Source of the DNA: Sophora flavescens
Taxonomy: Eukaryota; Streptophyta; Magnoliopsida; Fabales; Fabaceae
DNA length: 64,000 bases
Direction of reading: 5' to 3'
Assembly: GCA_030762895.1 (NCBI GenBank)
Contig: CM061069.1
Location: forward strand, 85,445,548-85,509,547
Shown here: positions 34,267-46,157 of the stretch, piece by piece
How positions within the stretch are numbered: the first letter of the stretch is position 1
Layout of the letters: every line of letters begins with the position of its first letter
The notes under the pieces: generated by a model
Seen by the model: only the letters and a program-made list of their open reading frames with translations
Database searches by the model: none
Told to the model about the DNA's origin: nothing
Position numbers and translations under genes: made by a program

Positions 34267-36817
34267 ATGGCGGATGAACTAGAAGAAGTCCAAGAGATCA
34301 GCGATGAAGTCAGTAAAATCAAGGATCAGATGACTAAGATGATGGAGATCCTACAAGCAATGCAGAAGGAAAAGAACACAGAGGAGAACCCTCCAGCCTC
34401 GAACGAAGGACATCCAGCCACACCTCTCATCCCGCCCGGCTTTGCTCAGATTCCTATTCAAGGCTTCAACCAACCAGGGGCCATGATGCCTCTCACTATT
34501 TTCCAAGCAACCAAACTCATCTTTCATTTGACCCGAACAATCCCCCATACGGTTTGCCTCGTGGATTTGTGCCACCAACGGCCCCCAGCCCACAAGATGG
34601 CATTCAAAACTCCGAACATATCACTCAGACACAAACCCCCACCGATGCTGTCGAAATTCCACAAACACAAACTGTCATCCCTATAGATGGTAACACCCTG
34701 ACGTTGACATTTTCTGGCAATCCAAAAACCCCCACAATGCATCCTACATTATGGGCCCCAGGGGACTCAGATGATGCCAAACTTTGGATCCTCCTACATG
34801 CCATACTCCTTCCCTTAGAACATGTACGGTGAAACTCCAGTGAATCAGTCAGGAGGGAATTCCCAATCTAAAGAAAAGTTGGAAGTGCTAGAGGAAATAC
34901 TACGGGCCATTGAAGGAGTAAATAGTTATGGTCTGCGGGATGCTTCGGAACTTTGTCTGGTGCCAAATGTTGTAATTCCACCAAAATTTAAGGTACCCGA
35001 TTTCGACAAATATTGGGGAACCACTTGTCCCAAAAACCATTTGACCATGTATGTAAGGAAGATGGCATCATACGCTCAAAATGATAAGATCTTGATTCAC
35101 TTCTTCCAAGACAGTTTAACTGGGGCAGCTTCAAATTAGTACACGCATCTCGAACGGACCCACGTCCGATCCTTCAAAGATCTAGCAGATGCATTCTTGA
35201 AGCAATACAAGTACAATATTGACATGGATCCCGATAGGATGCAACTCCAAAATATGGCGAAGAGAGACACGGACTTTCAAGGAGTATGCACAACGATGGA
35301 GGGACCTGGATGCTAAGGTAGAGCCTCCATTGGCCGAGAAAGAAATTGTGGCAATGTTCATTGATACACTCCAGTCGCCCTTCTATGATAGGATGATTGG
35401 GAGTGTGTCATCGAACTTTTCTGACATGGTCATCATCGGTGAGAGAATTGAAAGTGGAATGAGGAAAGGCAAGATCACTGAGACTTCAGTAATGAACGGC
35501 CCGAAGAGAGTCCCGTTTGTGAAAAAGAAAGAAGGAGAAGCACACGCAGTAACCTTTGAACAAAGTAAACCAAACCAATATAGACCAAACCAAACACCTG
35601 CCTTCCAAGCCCAATACACCCCATATCACCAAGCCAACCAGCCATACATCGCTGCCACCTCACAATTTCCAAATCCTCAACAGATGGCTCCTTACCGGCC
35701 ACCATACCCTTCTCAGCCTCAAACACACCCTACCATGCCACCTCAAATTGTTCAACCCCTAAATCCAAACCCAAACACCAGCCAAACAAGACCACCGTAT
35801 AACTCGGAAAGAAAGCCAGTACATTTCGACCCGATACCCATGACCTACACTGAGCTACTGCATCAACTTATAAGCAAATCTGTGTTGACTCCTATCCCAA
35901 TGAAACCATTGGGCCCTCCTTATCCGAAGTGGTTTGACCCAAATGCTAAATGTGATTATCATGTGGGGGCAATAGGTCATTCCACTGAGAACTGCAAGGC
36001 TTTCAAATTTAAGGTACAAGATCTTATTGATGCTAAGTGGTTGAGCTTTTAGAAAGATACTCCGAATGGGGCACAAGGTCCTATGCCAAATCATGGGGGT
36101 TCGGGAGTCAATGCCATTGATAGCTTTATGGAACCTACTCTTAAGAGTCAAGTGGCTGATGTCAGAACTCCCATGAGAGTTATTTTAAGGGAGCTGCAAA
36201 AACATGGATTGGTGTAAACCTTAATTGTTGAAGAGAAGACTCTTGATGAAGAGATAAGGTGTGGCTTCAACGGGAATATGGGGCATTCAATTGAAGACTG
36301 TGCAGAATTTCGACAGGTTGTGCAACAGTTAATAGATATGAAGATTATCCTAATTGGTTGTGAATCGAATGAGTGTGGCATTAACATGGTCGCTGAATCT
36401 ACAATTTCCCCAACTCCAATTAAGATAACTTTTTTTACTTTTGTGATTAATCCTCAATCGGTTCCTGAGCAAGTCTCTTCGAAGCCAGTGGTGATACACT
36501 ATACTGAGAAGGAACCTATGCCGATTTCGAGTGGGCCAACACCAGTTGTCATCCGAGTCCCAGGTCCTTTCCCTTACAAGGACACCAAAGAGGTACCATG
36601 GAAATATGATAGGCATGTTCAGCAAAGTCCTCCCAACGGAACCACTGTGGTTACCAACATTTCGGGAATTGGTGGAATGAGTAGGAGTGGTCGTATTTAT
36701 ACTCCAGAGGTATTGCGAAGGGAGGGAACAGTAAAGGAAGAAAAATATCGCAAGGGGAAAGAGAAGGTGGAAGGAACGCTGGCTGAAAAGGATACCAAAG
36801 GGGGTGATAATAAATAG
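34267..36817 (+). pseudogene. Ogre gag, frameshifted
   Basis: It starts at ATG 34267 (MADELEEVQEISDEVSKIKD, coiled coil). It shifts frame near 34500 and again near 34800, returns to frame for the gag core (FKVPDFDKYWGTTCP, HLTMYVRKMASYAQ, FFQDSLTGAAS), meets a stop at 35139, and shifts once more near 35260 (FKEYAQRWRDLDAKVEPP, IDTLQSPFYDRMIGS). A Pro/Gln/Asn-rich linker follows. Two knuckle-like motifs (CDYHVGAIGHSTENC at about 35950 and CGFNGNMGHSIEDC at about 36260) are typical of this lineage. In-frame stops near 36052 and 36217 interrupt the second part, which extends to 36817. Confidence 0.88.
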
Positions 36818-36919
36818 GAGGTATCTGATGAAGAAGTCAGCGAATTCTTGAAGTTTATCAAGCAAAGCGAATACAGGGTTGTGGATCAATAGAATCAAAC
36901 TCCAGCTCGGATATCTCTT

Positions 36920-37981
36920 TTGTCATTGTTGATGAATTCCGAGCCACACAGGAGAGTACTGATGAAGGTGTTGAATCAAGCTCATGTCTCTCATGACATC
37001 ACAATTGATAAGCTTGATAACATCATGGGTAACATCGTTGCTGATAATTATATCACTTTCACTGATGAAGAAATTCCAGCTGAAGGAATAGGGCACAACA
37101 AGGCGTTACACATCTCGATGAAGTGTCAAGATCATGTCATGGCTAGGGTTTTCATTGATAATGGCTCTTCTTTGAATGTAATGCCAAAGTCAACACTGGC
37201 AAAGTTGCCTTTCGATGGAACTCATATGAAGCCAAGCACAATGATTGTAAGAGCTTTCGATGGCACCCGAAGGGAAGTCATGGGAGAAATTGAATTGCCC
37301 ATTCAGATTGGCCCTTGCGCCTTCGAAATACTCTTCCAAGTAATGGACATCACACCAACTTACAGTTGTCTCCTAGGACGACCATGGATCCATTCGTCTA
37401 GAGCTGTACCTTCCCTATTGCACCAGAAAGCGAAGTTCATTGTCGATAATAAGTTGATAATTGTTTCTGGAGAGGAGAATATGTTAGTGAGTAAGTCATC
37501 GACAACCCCTTACATTGAAGCTGCCGAAGAAGCTCTCGAGTCCGCTTTCCAATCGCTCGAAATTGCCAATGCCACTTATGTTGGGGATGGTGGTCCACTC
37601 TTGAAACCTCGGTCATCTAAAACGTCCATTATGATGGCTAAGGTTATGCTCAAAGGAGGATACTGACCTGGAAGCGGTTTGAGGAAGAATAGCCAAGGTG
37701 TCACTGACATCCTCATGCTCACCGAGAACAAGGACAGGTTTGGGTTGGGATATAGACCCACCAAGACCGACAAGATGAGGGTTATAGAAGGAAACAAAAG
37801 AAAGAGGTTGGCTAGGCTGGAAAATCGTGAATACGAGACTGAAAGGGTTCCCATCTGTGACATTCGACAGAGCTTCCGAAGTGTAGGGTTCGCATTCCTG
37901 GACCAAGCAGCAGCTGTTGAAGATGATTTTCTCGCCGATTATGGTGTCAATCTGGTGTATCCATGCCCTCCGGATACATAG
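36920..37981 (+). pseudogene. Ogre protease domain
   Basis: A frame from 36920 holds the retropepsin-like region: DKLDNIMGNIVADNYITF, HISMKCQDHVMARVFIDNGS (active-site D-N-G-S, the Ogre/Tat variant of DTG/DSG), LNVMPKSTLAKLPFDG, and the flap and C-terminal part (ILFQVMDITPTYSCLLGRPW). A stop at 37666 is followed in the same frame by the linker (GLGYRPTKTDKMR, FRSVGFAFLDQ) to a stop at 37981, shortly before the intron donor. Confidence 0.9.
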
Positions 37982-38034
37982 CTCAACAATTGGGAGGTCA
38001 TTGAGTTCCCCAGGACCATAGAGATTTTTTCAAA

Positions 38035-38273
38035 GTAATTATGTAATGCTTATCCTTTAGCTCTGCCCAAGGCTTTAGGATTTTTGTTGTAATGGGCTTA
38101 CTTGTTTCCGTTTCAGCATGACTTATCAATAAATGCATGCATTCAATATCTTTATGTTCTTATCCCTCTTATTTTTTACTTTCGATTTTATTCATCGTTC
38201 CTCACCAATAAATGCAGTTTCCCATCTTTAACCTTTATTCATTCATCTTTCCCTGGTAACTACCAAAATGCAG
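38035..38273 (+). other. Putative intron between protease and RT
   Basis: The pol frame is open up to TTTTCAAA and then meets GTAATTATG (38035). Coding-like sequence resumes after TACCAAAATGCAG (38273). The 239 bp between are T-rich, with stops in all plus frames. A spliced intron here is a known Ogre feature; splicing in this copy is inferred. Confidence 0.7.
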
Positions 38274-39780
38274 ATCTAAAAGTGACTCTCTTGAAAATCA
38301 CAGTGTTAATAACTCAGTATACAATTTTGACTATCCTATTGATCATGCTGATGAGGTTGCTGATGATGATGGGGAAGTCCCTCCTGAACTGTTGAGGTTG
38401 GTAGAGCAAGAAGCCAGGGAAATTCGGCCCCATGAAGAGCCGAGTGAACTAATCAATTTGGGAACCGAAGATGATAAAAAAAGAGGTCAAGATCGGCCTT
38501 TCCCTGAAAGAAAAGGAGCGAAGTAGGTTGATCAAGTTGTTGATGGATTATAAATATGTTTTCGCATGATCGTACCAAGACATGCCAGGGTTAGACCCTA
38601 GTGTAGCAGAACACAAACTGCCGTTAAAGCCGGAGTGTCCTCCAGTAAAACAGAAGCTACGAAGGATGAAAACGGAAATGTCTTTAAAGATCAAGGAGGA
38701 GGTCAAGAAGCAACTGGATGCGGGTTTCCTAGAAGTGGTAAAGTACCCTCAATGGGTTGCTAACATCGTTCCTTTCCCCAAGAAAGATGGAAAGGTTCGA
38801 ATGTGTGTCGGCTATTGAGATCTGAACAGAGCTAGCCCAAAAGATGATTTTCCTCTACCTTATATTGACGTTCTTGCAGATAATACTGCCGAACATGCAT
38901 TATTCTCTTTCATGGATGAATTCTTAAGATATAATCAGATCAAGATGGCACGTGAAGATATGGAGAAAACTACATTTGTCACTTTGTGGGGAACCTTCTG
39001 CTACAAGTTTATGTAGATGACATGATCGCCCAGTTCAGATCCGAAGATGACCTTGCTGATAATCTACAGAAACTTTTTGGGCGGTTAAGAAAGTTTAAGC
39101 TCCGACTGAATCCAGCCAAATGCACTTTTGGAGTGAAATCGGGCAAGCTTCTGGGGTTCATTGTTAGTCAAAGAGGAATAGAGGTTGACCCTGAAAAGGT
39201 TCAAGCAATCATCGATATGCTAGCACCTCGAACGGAGAAGGAAGTTCGTGGGTTTTTAGGAAGATTGAACTACCCTGCCCTGTTCATCTCTCAACTAACC
39301 GCGACATGTGAACCAATCTTTAAATTGCTGCGTAAAAATAAGGCTGTAACATGGAATGAAGATTGTCAAAAAGCCTTTGAGAAGATCAAAAAATACCTAC
39401 AGGAGCCTCTAGTCATGGTTCCCCCAGTGCCGGGAAGACCTCTCATCATGTATTTGACTGTGCTAGAAGAATCTATGGGTTGCATGCTTGGGAAACACGA
39501 TGAGTCAGGAAGAAAAGAACATGCCATCTATTATCTAAGCAAGAAGTTCACCAGCTGTGAAGCTAACTACTCACTGCTGGAACGCACTTGCTGTGCTTTG
39601 GCTTGGGCGGCCCGCCATTTGAGGCATTACATGTTGTGTTACACTACCTGGTTGGTGTCCAAAATGGATCCAATCAAGTATATCTTTGATAAGCCTGCTG
39701 ACTGGAAGAATTGCTCGTTGGCAAGTCCTGCTATCAGAATACGACATTGTCTATGTCACTCAAAAAGCAGTAAAAGGTAG
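38274..39780 (+). pseudogene. Ogre RT and first RNase H, with internal RT deletion
   Basis: The region after the intron is acidic (DHADEVADDDGEVPPELL). RT follows: HKLPLKPECPPVKQKLRRM, EEVKKQLDAGFLEVVKYP, WVANIVPFPKKDGKVRMCV, then a stop at 38816, then DLNRASPKDDFPLPYID. After GTFCYK at about 38998-39008 the sequence jumps directly to VYVDDMIA. About 30 codons that normally carry MPFGLKNAGATYQR are missing. RT thumb (LRKFKLRLNPAKCTFGV, GKLLGFIVS) and RNase H (VTWNEDCQKAFEKIK, SKKFTSCEANYSLLERTC) follow to a frame change near 39715. The copy cannot make an active RT. Confidence 0.92.
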
Positions 39781-39786
39781 CGCTCT

Positions 39787-40351
39787 TGCAGAATATCTAG
39801 CCAATTAGCCAGTAGAAGATTATGGATCGATGCAATGCGATTTCCCAGATGAAGATATAATGGATTTGTTTGATCACATACAATCACCAGAAAAAGAAAA
39901 ATGGACTTTGTTATTCGATGGAGCTTCTAATGCATTAGGGTATGGAATCGGGGCAATACTAATCTCACCGGAAAATGATTATTTCCCTGTCACTGCAAGG
40001 CTTTGCTTTGGTTGTACAAACAACATAGCTGAATATGAAGCTTGTGCGCTTGGGATCCTGGCAACGATAGAATCAAAGGCAAGGATACTGGAGGTATATG
40101 GGGATTCTACATTAGTCATCCACCAGCTAAGAGGGGAATGGGAAACCCGAGATGCCAAGTTAATCCCGTACCATGATTACATCAAAGGTTTTATTGAGCA
40201 GTTTGATGAAGTCACATTTCACCATATTCCCCGAGAAGATAACCAATTAGCTGACGTGCTGTCTACCTTGTCCTCGATGTTCAAAGTAAGTAACGAGAGG
40301 AACCTACCACTCATCAAAATGGAAAGTCGTGATCATCCTGCATATTGTTAA
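39787..40351 (+). pseudogene. Ogre second (archaeal-type) RNase H
   Basis: A frame to 40351 includes KWTLLFDGASNALGYGIGAI, NNIAEYEACALGILAT, LEVYGDSTLVIHQLRGEW and HIPREDNQLADVLSTL. The D-E-D residues of RNase H are present (FDGAS, AEYEA, YGDS, NQLAD). A second RNase H of this type marks the Tat/Ogre clade. Confidence 0.9.
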
Positions 40352-41467
40352 GTGATAGAGGAAGAGCCTGATAAAAAACCGTGGTACCATGACATCAAAT
40401 GCTTCATCCAAAGAAGGGAATACCCTCCGGGTGTTTCAGAAAATGACAAAAGAACTCTAAGAAGACTTGCAATGGGTTTCTATTTAGATGGAGGTATTAT
40501 CTACAAAAGAAATCATGCCATGGTGTTGTTATGATGCGTTGATGCAAAAGAAGCTAAACGGATAATTGAGGAGGTCCATGAAGGATATTTCGGAACACAC
40601 GCGAGCGGTCATGCAATGCCAAGAAAAATCTTGAGGGCTGGCCAATACTGGTTGACAATGGAGGCAGATTATTTTAATTATGCGAAGAGGTGCCATAAGT
40701 GTCAAATATATGCTGATAAGGTTGATGTGCCGCCAGCTCCCTTGAATGTCATGTCAGCACCCTGGCCATTCTCAATGTGGGGAATGGATGTGATCAGGCC
40801 AATCGAACCAAAAGCCTCAAATGGGCTTCGCTTCATCTTTGTTGCCATTGATTATTTCACAAAGTAGGTTGAGGCTGTATCATATGCCAACGTGACCAGG
40901 AATGTCGTGATCAAATTTGTAAAAAGATAATTAATTTGTCGTTATGGGTTGCCGGGTGGGATTATCACTGATAATGCGACCAACTTGAACAACAAGATGA
41001 TGAAGGAGATGTGCGAAAACTTCAAGATAAAGCATCACAATTCCTCCCCGTACCGCCCAAAGATGAATGGAGCAGTTGAGGCCGCTAATAAAAATATCAA
41101 GAAGATTGTCCAAAAGATGGTGGTGACATATAAGGATTGGAACGAGATGTTACCTTTTGCTTTGCACGGCTACCATACCTCTATTCGCACCTCGACAGGG
41201 GCAACTTCGTATTCTTTAGTTTATGGGATGGAAGCAGTACTCCCGATTGAAGTAAAGATCCCCTCATTAAGGGTATTGAGAGAGGCAGAGTTGGAAGAAG
41301 CCGAGTGGGTCCAATATCAACCCGACCGATTGAACCTTATTGAAGAGAAGAGATTAGCAGCACTGTGTCACGGCAAATTGTACCAGAAAAGGTTGATGAG
41401 AGCTTACGAGAAGAAAGTACACCCCCGGCAGTTTCGGGAGGGTGGGAAGATCTTCCACTCCCTATAA
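40352..41467 (+). pseudogene. Ogre integrase
   Basis: The same frame as the preceding RNase H, with stops at 40532, 40865 and 40928. The zinc-binding part is EVHEGYFGTHASGHAM and CHKCQIYAD. The core has WGMDVIRPIE (Asp), GGIITDNATNLNN (Asp) and NGAVEAANKNIKKI (Glu). The C-terminal part has LPFALHGYHTSIRTSTGATS and YGMEAVLPIEVKIPSLR, and it ends at 41467. The family catalytic triad is kept, but the stops make it inactive. Confidence 0.92.
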
Positions 41468-42464
41468 ACTCGGATACAGTCAAAAAGTACTATGCTTGAA
41501 CGCACTTCTCAAAAAAATTAAGAAAGAAAGAATGAAAAGAAAAAGAAATGGAAATGCTTGCTAGATTGAAAATCTGAAAAGACGGTCTAGGCAAAAGTTA
41601 GAGCAGCCCGATAGACTGAAAACCTGAAAAAGGCTGTCTAAGCAAAAGTTAGGGTTAAAAGGAAAAAACATAACAATGGAAGTATCGTCAAGCCGATGAA
41701 TTGGGGCAATCAATGGGCTAGATACATGAAAACTGGGGCAGATAGCATTCTCAGATGTTGATTAGTGAGCAGTCGATATGGTATGAGAGATACTAACACT
41801 AGTCATGGAAAGAGATGTCACTTGAGGAGATGTGATTCCACTCCCCAACCTTTTTCTGCAATTCCATACTCCATTGTAATATCTGCTTTGTATACCTTTT
41901 CAGTCCAAATATAATGACATTGACTCGCAATTCTCTTTACCCTTATCCCTTTGCCTTAACTTTTGTCAATTGTGTGTGTGCATTCATCATGATAAGTATA
42001 TACTGAAATGTGAAACATGTATTGATGTCTTCAGATGCATTTAAAATTACCTTGAAAATCTCAAAAGTTCGTAAAGAACGAGATGATCTCCCGGCAAAGG
42101 GCACTGTGGTCTACTGACAGGAGGCACAGGGACAATCATTGCAAAGGAAGCATACCCTTTCAAAAGTGCTTGACCTTATTCTCCACGAAGACAGGATTTG
42201 TTTTAGTTCATCTCAGGACTTGTCTGTGATCAATACTTTAAGGGGTCGAGGATGATAATTTTAACAAAAACCACCAAAACGATAAAAAAAATAGTAATGT
42301 ATTACAAGCTTTCTTTGTGTTGCATAGAAATCATCTGAGGTTTTCATCAAGCATATAGAACATTTCTGGCATCATGGATTACCTTATTGCATTACAATTG
42401 TTTATCCTTTATGAGCCCAAAGCCCTGTAAATTTCACAGGCATCATAAGTTTTTCATCTTGTCT
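41468..42464 (+). other. Ogre 3' noncoding region
   Basis: It contains a short direct duplication near 41565-41650 (GACTGAAAACCTGAAAA, GTCTAGGCAAAAGTTAG). No gene is seen. Confidence 0.6.
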
Positions 42465-42469
42465 GTTAA

Positions 42470-43195
42470 GTTTCAGCGGATAACCGACTCCGCAAGCTTT
42501 TTACCTTTCCTTTCAAGCTTCAGCGGATAATCGACTCCGCAAGTGTTCTATCTTTTCTTTAAAGCTTCAATGGATAATCGACTACGCAAGCTTTTAACCT
42601 TTTTTTTCTGTCACGCTTCAGCAGATAATCGACTCCACAAGCTTTCTATCTTTTCTGTTAAGCTTCAGCGGATAATAGACTCTATAAGCTTTTAACCTTT
42701 TCTGTCACGCTTCAGTGGATAATCGACTCCGCAAGCTTTCTATCTTTTCTGTCAAGCCTCAGTGGATACCTGACTCCGCAAACTTTTAAAGTTTTTTACT
42801 TTCAAGCTTCAGCGGACAACCGACTCCGTAAGCTTTTAACCTTTCTTTTCAGGCTTCAGCGGATAACCGACTCTGCAAGCTTTCTATATTCGGCAGGTAC
42901 CATACCCCGTAAGATCTTTTTGTTTTCAAGCCTTGGCGGATACCTGACTCCGCAAGTATTTTGCCTTTCCTTTCAAGCTTCAGCGGATAACCAACTCCGC
43001 AAGCTTTTAATCCTTTTGTTTTCAAGCCTCAGTGGATACCCGGCTCCGCAAGCTTTTTACCTTTACTTTCAAGCTTCAACGGACAACCGACTCCGTAAGC
43101 TTTTAACCTTTTTTTCAAGCTTCAGTGGACAACCGACTCCGCAATTTTATCTTTCTGTTTGAGCTTCTACGGGCAATCCATCCCGTAAGCTCTTT
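42470..43195 (+). repeat. Ogre 3' tandem array of about 47-52-bp hairpin units, about 16 copies
   Basis: The unit core is AAGCTTCAGCGGATAACCGA followed by CTCCGCAAGCTT and a T-rich spacer. AAGCTT and GCGGA pair with TCCGC and AAGCTT, so each unit can fold. Copies drift (GACTACGCAAG, GGCTCCGCAAG, CATACCCCGTAAG). Tandem arrays in this position are known in Ogre-type elements. Confidence 0.9.
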
Positions 43196-43304
43196 TAATT
43201 ATGAATCCTTTTCTTGTCAGCGAACCCCGACCAAAATTGGAGTTCATATCTTTACTCGTTTCCTATAACAATAACAGGTTAACTACGGTTGCACCTACTA
43301 TCTA

Positions 43305-43330
43305 ATAAGAAACAAGTAAAGATGGGCAAC
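43305..43330 (+). other. Candidate polypurine tract of Ogre
   Basis: The purine-rich AAGAAACAAGTAAAGATGGG precedes CAAC and the LTR start TGTGAACACC. Confidence 0.6.
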
Positions 43331-46157
43331 TGTGAACACCTAATTTTGTCCGGATTTTTTTAATTATTGTTTTGAAAAAAATTAAATTAATAAACATAAA
43401 AACAATAAAAAAAGGATATATAAAAACTTTACAAAAAAGAAAAAATGTGTCTTTTTGGCTCATTATAGGATTAGTGTAGCCCATTTCCATGTTATTGTTA
43501 CAAATGACCTGTTGAGCCCATGATCCAAACCTAAACAAAAAAAGAATAAAAATTAACAAAAATTAATAAAAATTAATTAAATAAAAAAGGCTTTCTGATT
43601 CTTTTTTTTATTTAAAAAATACATATATAAAAAAAAAGTTTTTAGTTTTGGTGTTTTGCTCCCCTTCCCCAACGTTAATGCCTCCTCATTTGAAGTATAT
43701 ACCAGCTTTTGCTTTTCTAATTTCTTTTGTTTTTTTGTGTTTTTTTCCCAAAGCAAGGAAGTACTACCCCTGCACTATTGCAACCAAGCAAGGTGGTGGA
43801 GCAAAGGCTGATATGCTCCCCACAAAATGTACCACCCTCCTGTTTTTTTTTTGTCTACATATCAATAACAAATTTTGGCATTATCTTCCCCTATTGTGAC
43901 TATATAAACAGAAGGACCTTGTAGAGAAGAGGAGGTCATGGGCCCTTATCAGCTGAGTTAGAAAAAAATCAATCATAAAAAATACACTTAAGTTCATTCC
44001 TCTATTCCTCTATTCCTCTCCTCCTTTAGTTTTCACTTCATCTTCATCAAACTCCATTCTTTTTTATTATGTGTCCTTTGTTCTAAAAAAACAAAGAGAA
44101 CAAAAAAAAAAAAAAAAGAAACAACAGAAAAGACCATTCATCTCTGAATAAAAGGAACCCATACACAGCTGCCCCTCTCCTCCTCCATCTTCCCCAAGCT
44201 CTGCCGCTGCCCCTCGCCGTCACGCCCCTCCTCTACGTCGCACCGTCAGCCTCGAAGCGGAGCCATCCTCCGCGTCCTCCACCTCGGACCACCACAGATC
44301 TGTGTACGAATCACCTCAGATCGTCACCACCTCGAACGCATCGCAGCTACAGGTTACCGCCGCGCGAAGACACCGTTCGCGTTTTCTGCTTCCCTGTCTC
44401 TGATCATCCCTCGCCGTCACGACCCGCCTAGATCCGTCGTTGCAACCTGCGATCCACGTCCCCGGAACGAGCACAGCCCAGCCGCGCACGAACCACACCA
44501 TCCTCGCCGTTCGCGTCCGCCATCACCACCTTCGTGGTTCGCTCTGTCGGCCGGCCCTCCTCCGCCACGCGCCTGTCCATTGGCTCAGTCCTCCACCATT
44601 GCTTTTCCTCTCTGTTGGTAACGTTACCAACATTAACCAAAAGTTTCTGGTTTCCTTTTCATCTTGTTTTATTTCATTTTATTTTCATACAAGTGGTTTG
44701 TTTTGAAATGGGTTGGGCCTTTATTTTGTGTGGGCTTATGATGAGTTTTTTTTTTCCCTTCCTTTTAACACTCATGTTACTCCTATTCTTGTTTCTTTGG
44801 GTTTCTGACTTGGGCCAAACAAAATGTGAAGCATGTGGCCTTTTCTCTTTTCTTTTCTTGTTTTTGTGTTTTGTTTATTCATTTTTTTTTGAGCTAGAAC
44901 CACAACAAGAAAAAAAATTGAAACGAACTAAAAAAAATTTTTTTAAAAAAATAAAATTTTTCTTTTTATTAAATCCTTTCCAAAAATAATTTTTTTTCTT
45001 TTTATTAAATCCTTTTCAAAAAAAAAATCATTTCCTTCTTTAAAAAAGGGAAAGCTTTGTTCTTTTCTAAGTTTAAAAAAATCCCTTTTGATAGTGTCTT
45101 TTAATCTCCTTTTAATAAATATATTTAAAGAAAAAAATTATAAAGTGACAAATCTCTTTTGAGTTCATGTAACAATCTATGACGTTGATGTATGGATTTT
45201 TTTCATCCTCAAGTGTCGTATGAATTGTAAGGGTTCATCGTATAGCTTTGCTATCTTTAACCCTATGCAAGAGTGAGTTCCCTTTTGTAAAAAATAATAA
45301 AAGTTTTTTTTCAATTTATACTTTTAACCAATTTTACCCAATTTAATTTTATAAAAATATCTTTTGAGTTCGTGCAGCAATCTACGACGTTGATGTATGG
45401 ATTTTTTTCATCCTCAATTGTCGTATGAATTGTAAGAGTTCATCGTATAGCTTCGCTATCTTTAACCCTGTGCAAGAGTGAATTCCCTTTTGTAAAAAAT
45501 AATAAATGTTTTTTCAATTTACACTTTTAACCAATTTTACCCAATTTAATTTTATAAAAATATCTTTTGAATTCACACAACAATCTACGACGTTGATGTA
45601 TGGATTTATTCATCCTCAAGTATCGTATGAATTGTAAGGGTTCATCGTATAACACTATTATCTTGGACCCCGTGCAAGAGTGAATTTTTTTAAAATAAAA
45701 TCATTTTTTTAACATAAAATAAAAAAAATCAAATTTTTTCCAAAAAGTTAAAATAAATCAACCAATCAAATCTTTTTCTATAAGAACTACGTGGCTTTGA
45801 GTTTCCCATAGCACCCGGGAATACGTAGGAGCAGAATCAATCATTTTGTCAAGCCAAAATTTAATTTTCCCTTTTGTTGTGTATATATTTTTTTTATGTG
45901 GGTTAAAATAAATATTTTCAAAGGTTATTAAATTTATTTTGCACAATTAACTTGAGGTACCGTTTTTTAAACGGGCGATATAGGGTGCTAACACCTTCCC
46001 TACTCGTAATCGACTTCCGGACTCAAATCTCTCTTTTTTTAAGACTAGTTTCCTTAAAATATTTGATTTTTCCAATTTTTTTCCAAATAAAATATTGGTG
46101 GCGACTTCTCTGTTTTTTACCTATTTTTCGTGGCGCCTGGACGGGACGGTCACGACA
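43331..46157 (+). repeat. Right LTR of the Ogre element, full length
   Basis: 2,827 bp from TGTGAACACCTAATTTTGTC to GACGGTCACGACA. The TATA box CTATATAAAC is at 43900-43909, so U3 is about 600 bp and R-U5 about 2.2 kb. It includes a CT- and GC-rich leader (44160-44600) and the 204-bp tandem units in inverted order relative to 28709-29250. The open frames 44440-44989 are LTR sequence, not a gene. Confidence 0.92.

Larger units (their letters stand above)
28234..46157 (+). mobile_element. Ogre/Tat-type Ty3/gypsy retrotransposon with aberrant left LTR
   Basis: It is 17,924 bp long, with perfect ATCGT duplications at 28229-28233 and 46158-46162. Order is chimeric left LTR, PBS of the TGGCGACTCCACTGGGGA type (here two changes), ORF1, gag, protease, a candidate 239-bp intron, RT, RNase H, a second (archaeal-type) RNase H, integrase, tandem-repeat 3' region, right LTR. 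ORF1 before gag, dual RNase H and a pol intron are known Ogre/Tat traits. The copy is dead: stops in ORF1, several frameshifts, and an RT deletion. Confidence 0.93.

Noticed and set aside
44440..44989. 151-codon frame in the right Ogre LTR
   Set aside because: LTR leader sequence; composition is repetitive Phe/Leu/Ser and the same DNA occurs inverted in the left LTR.
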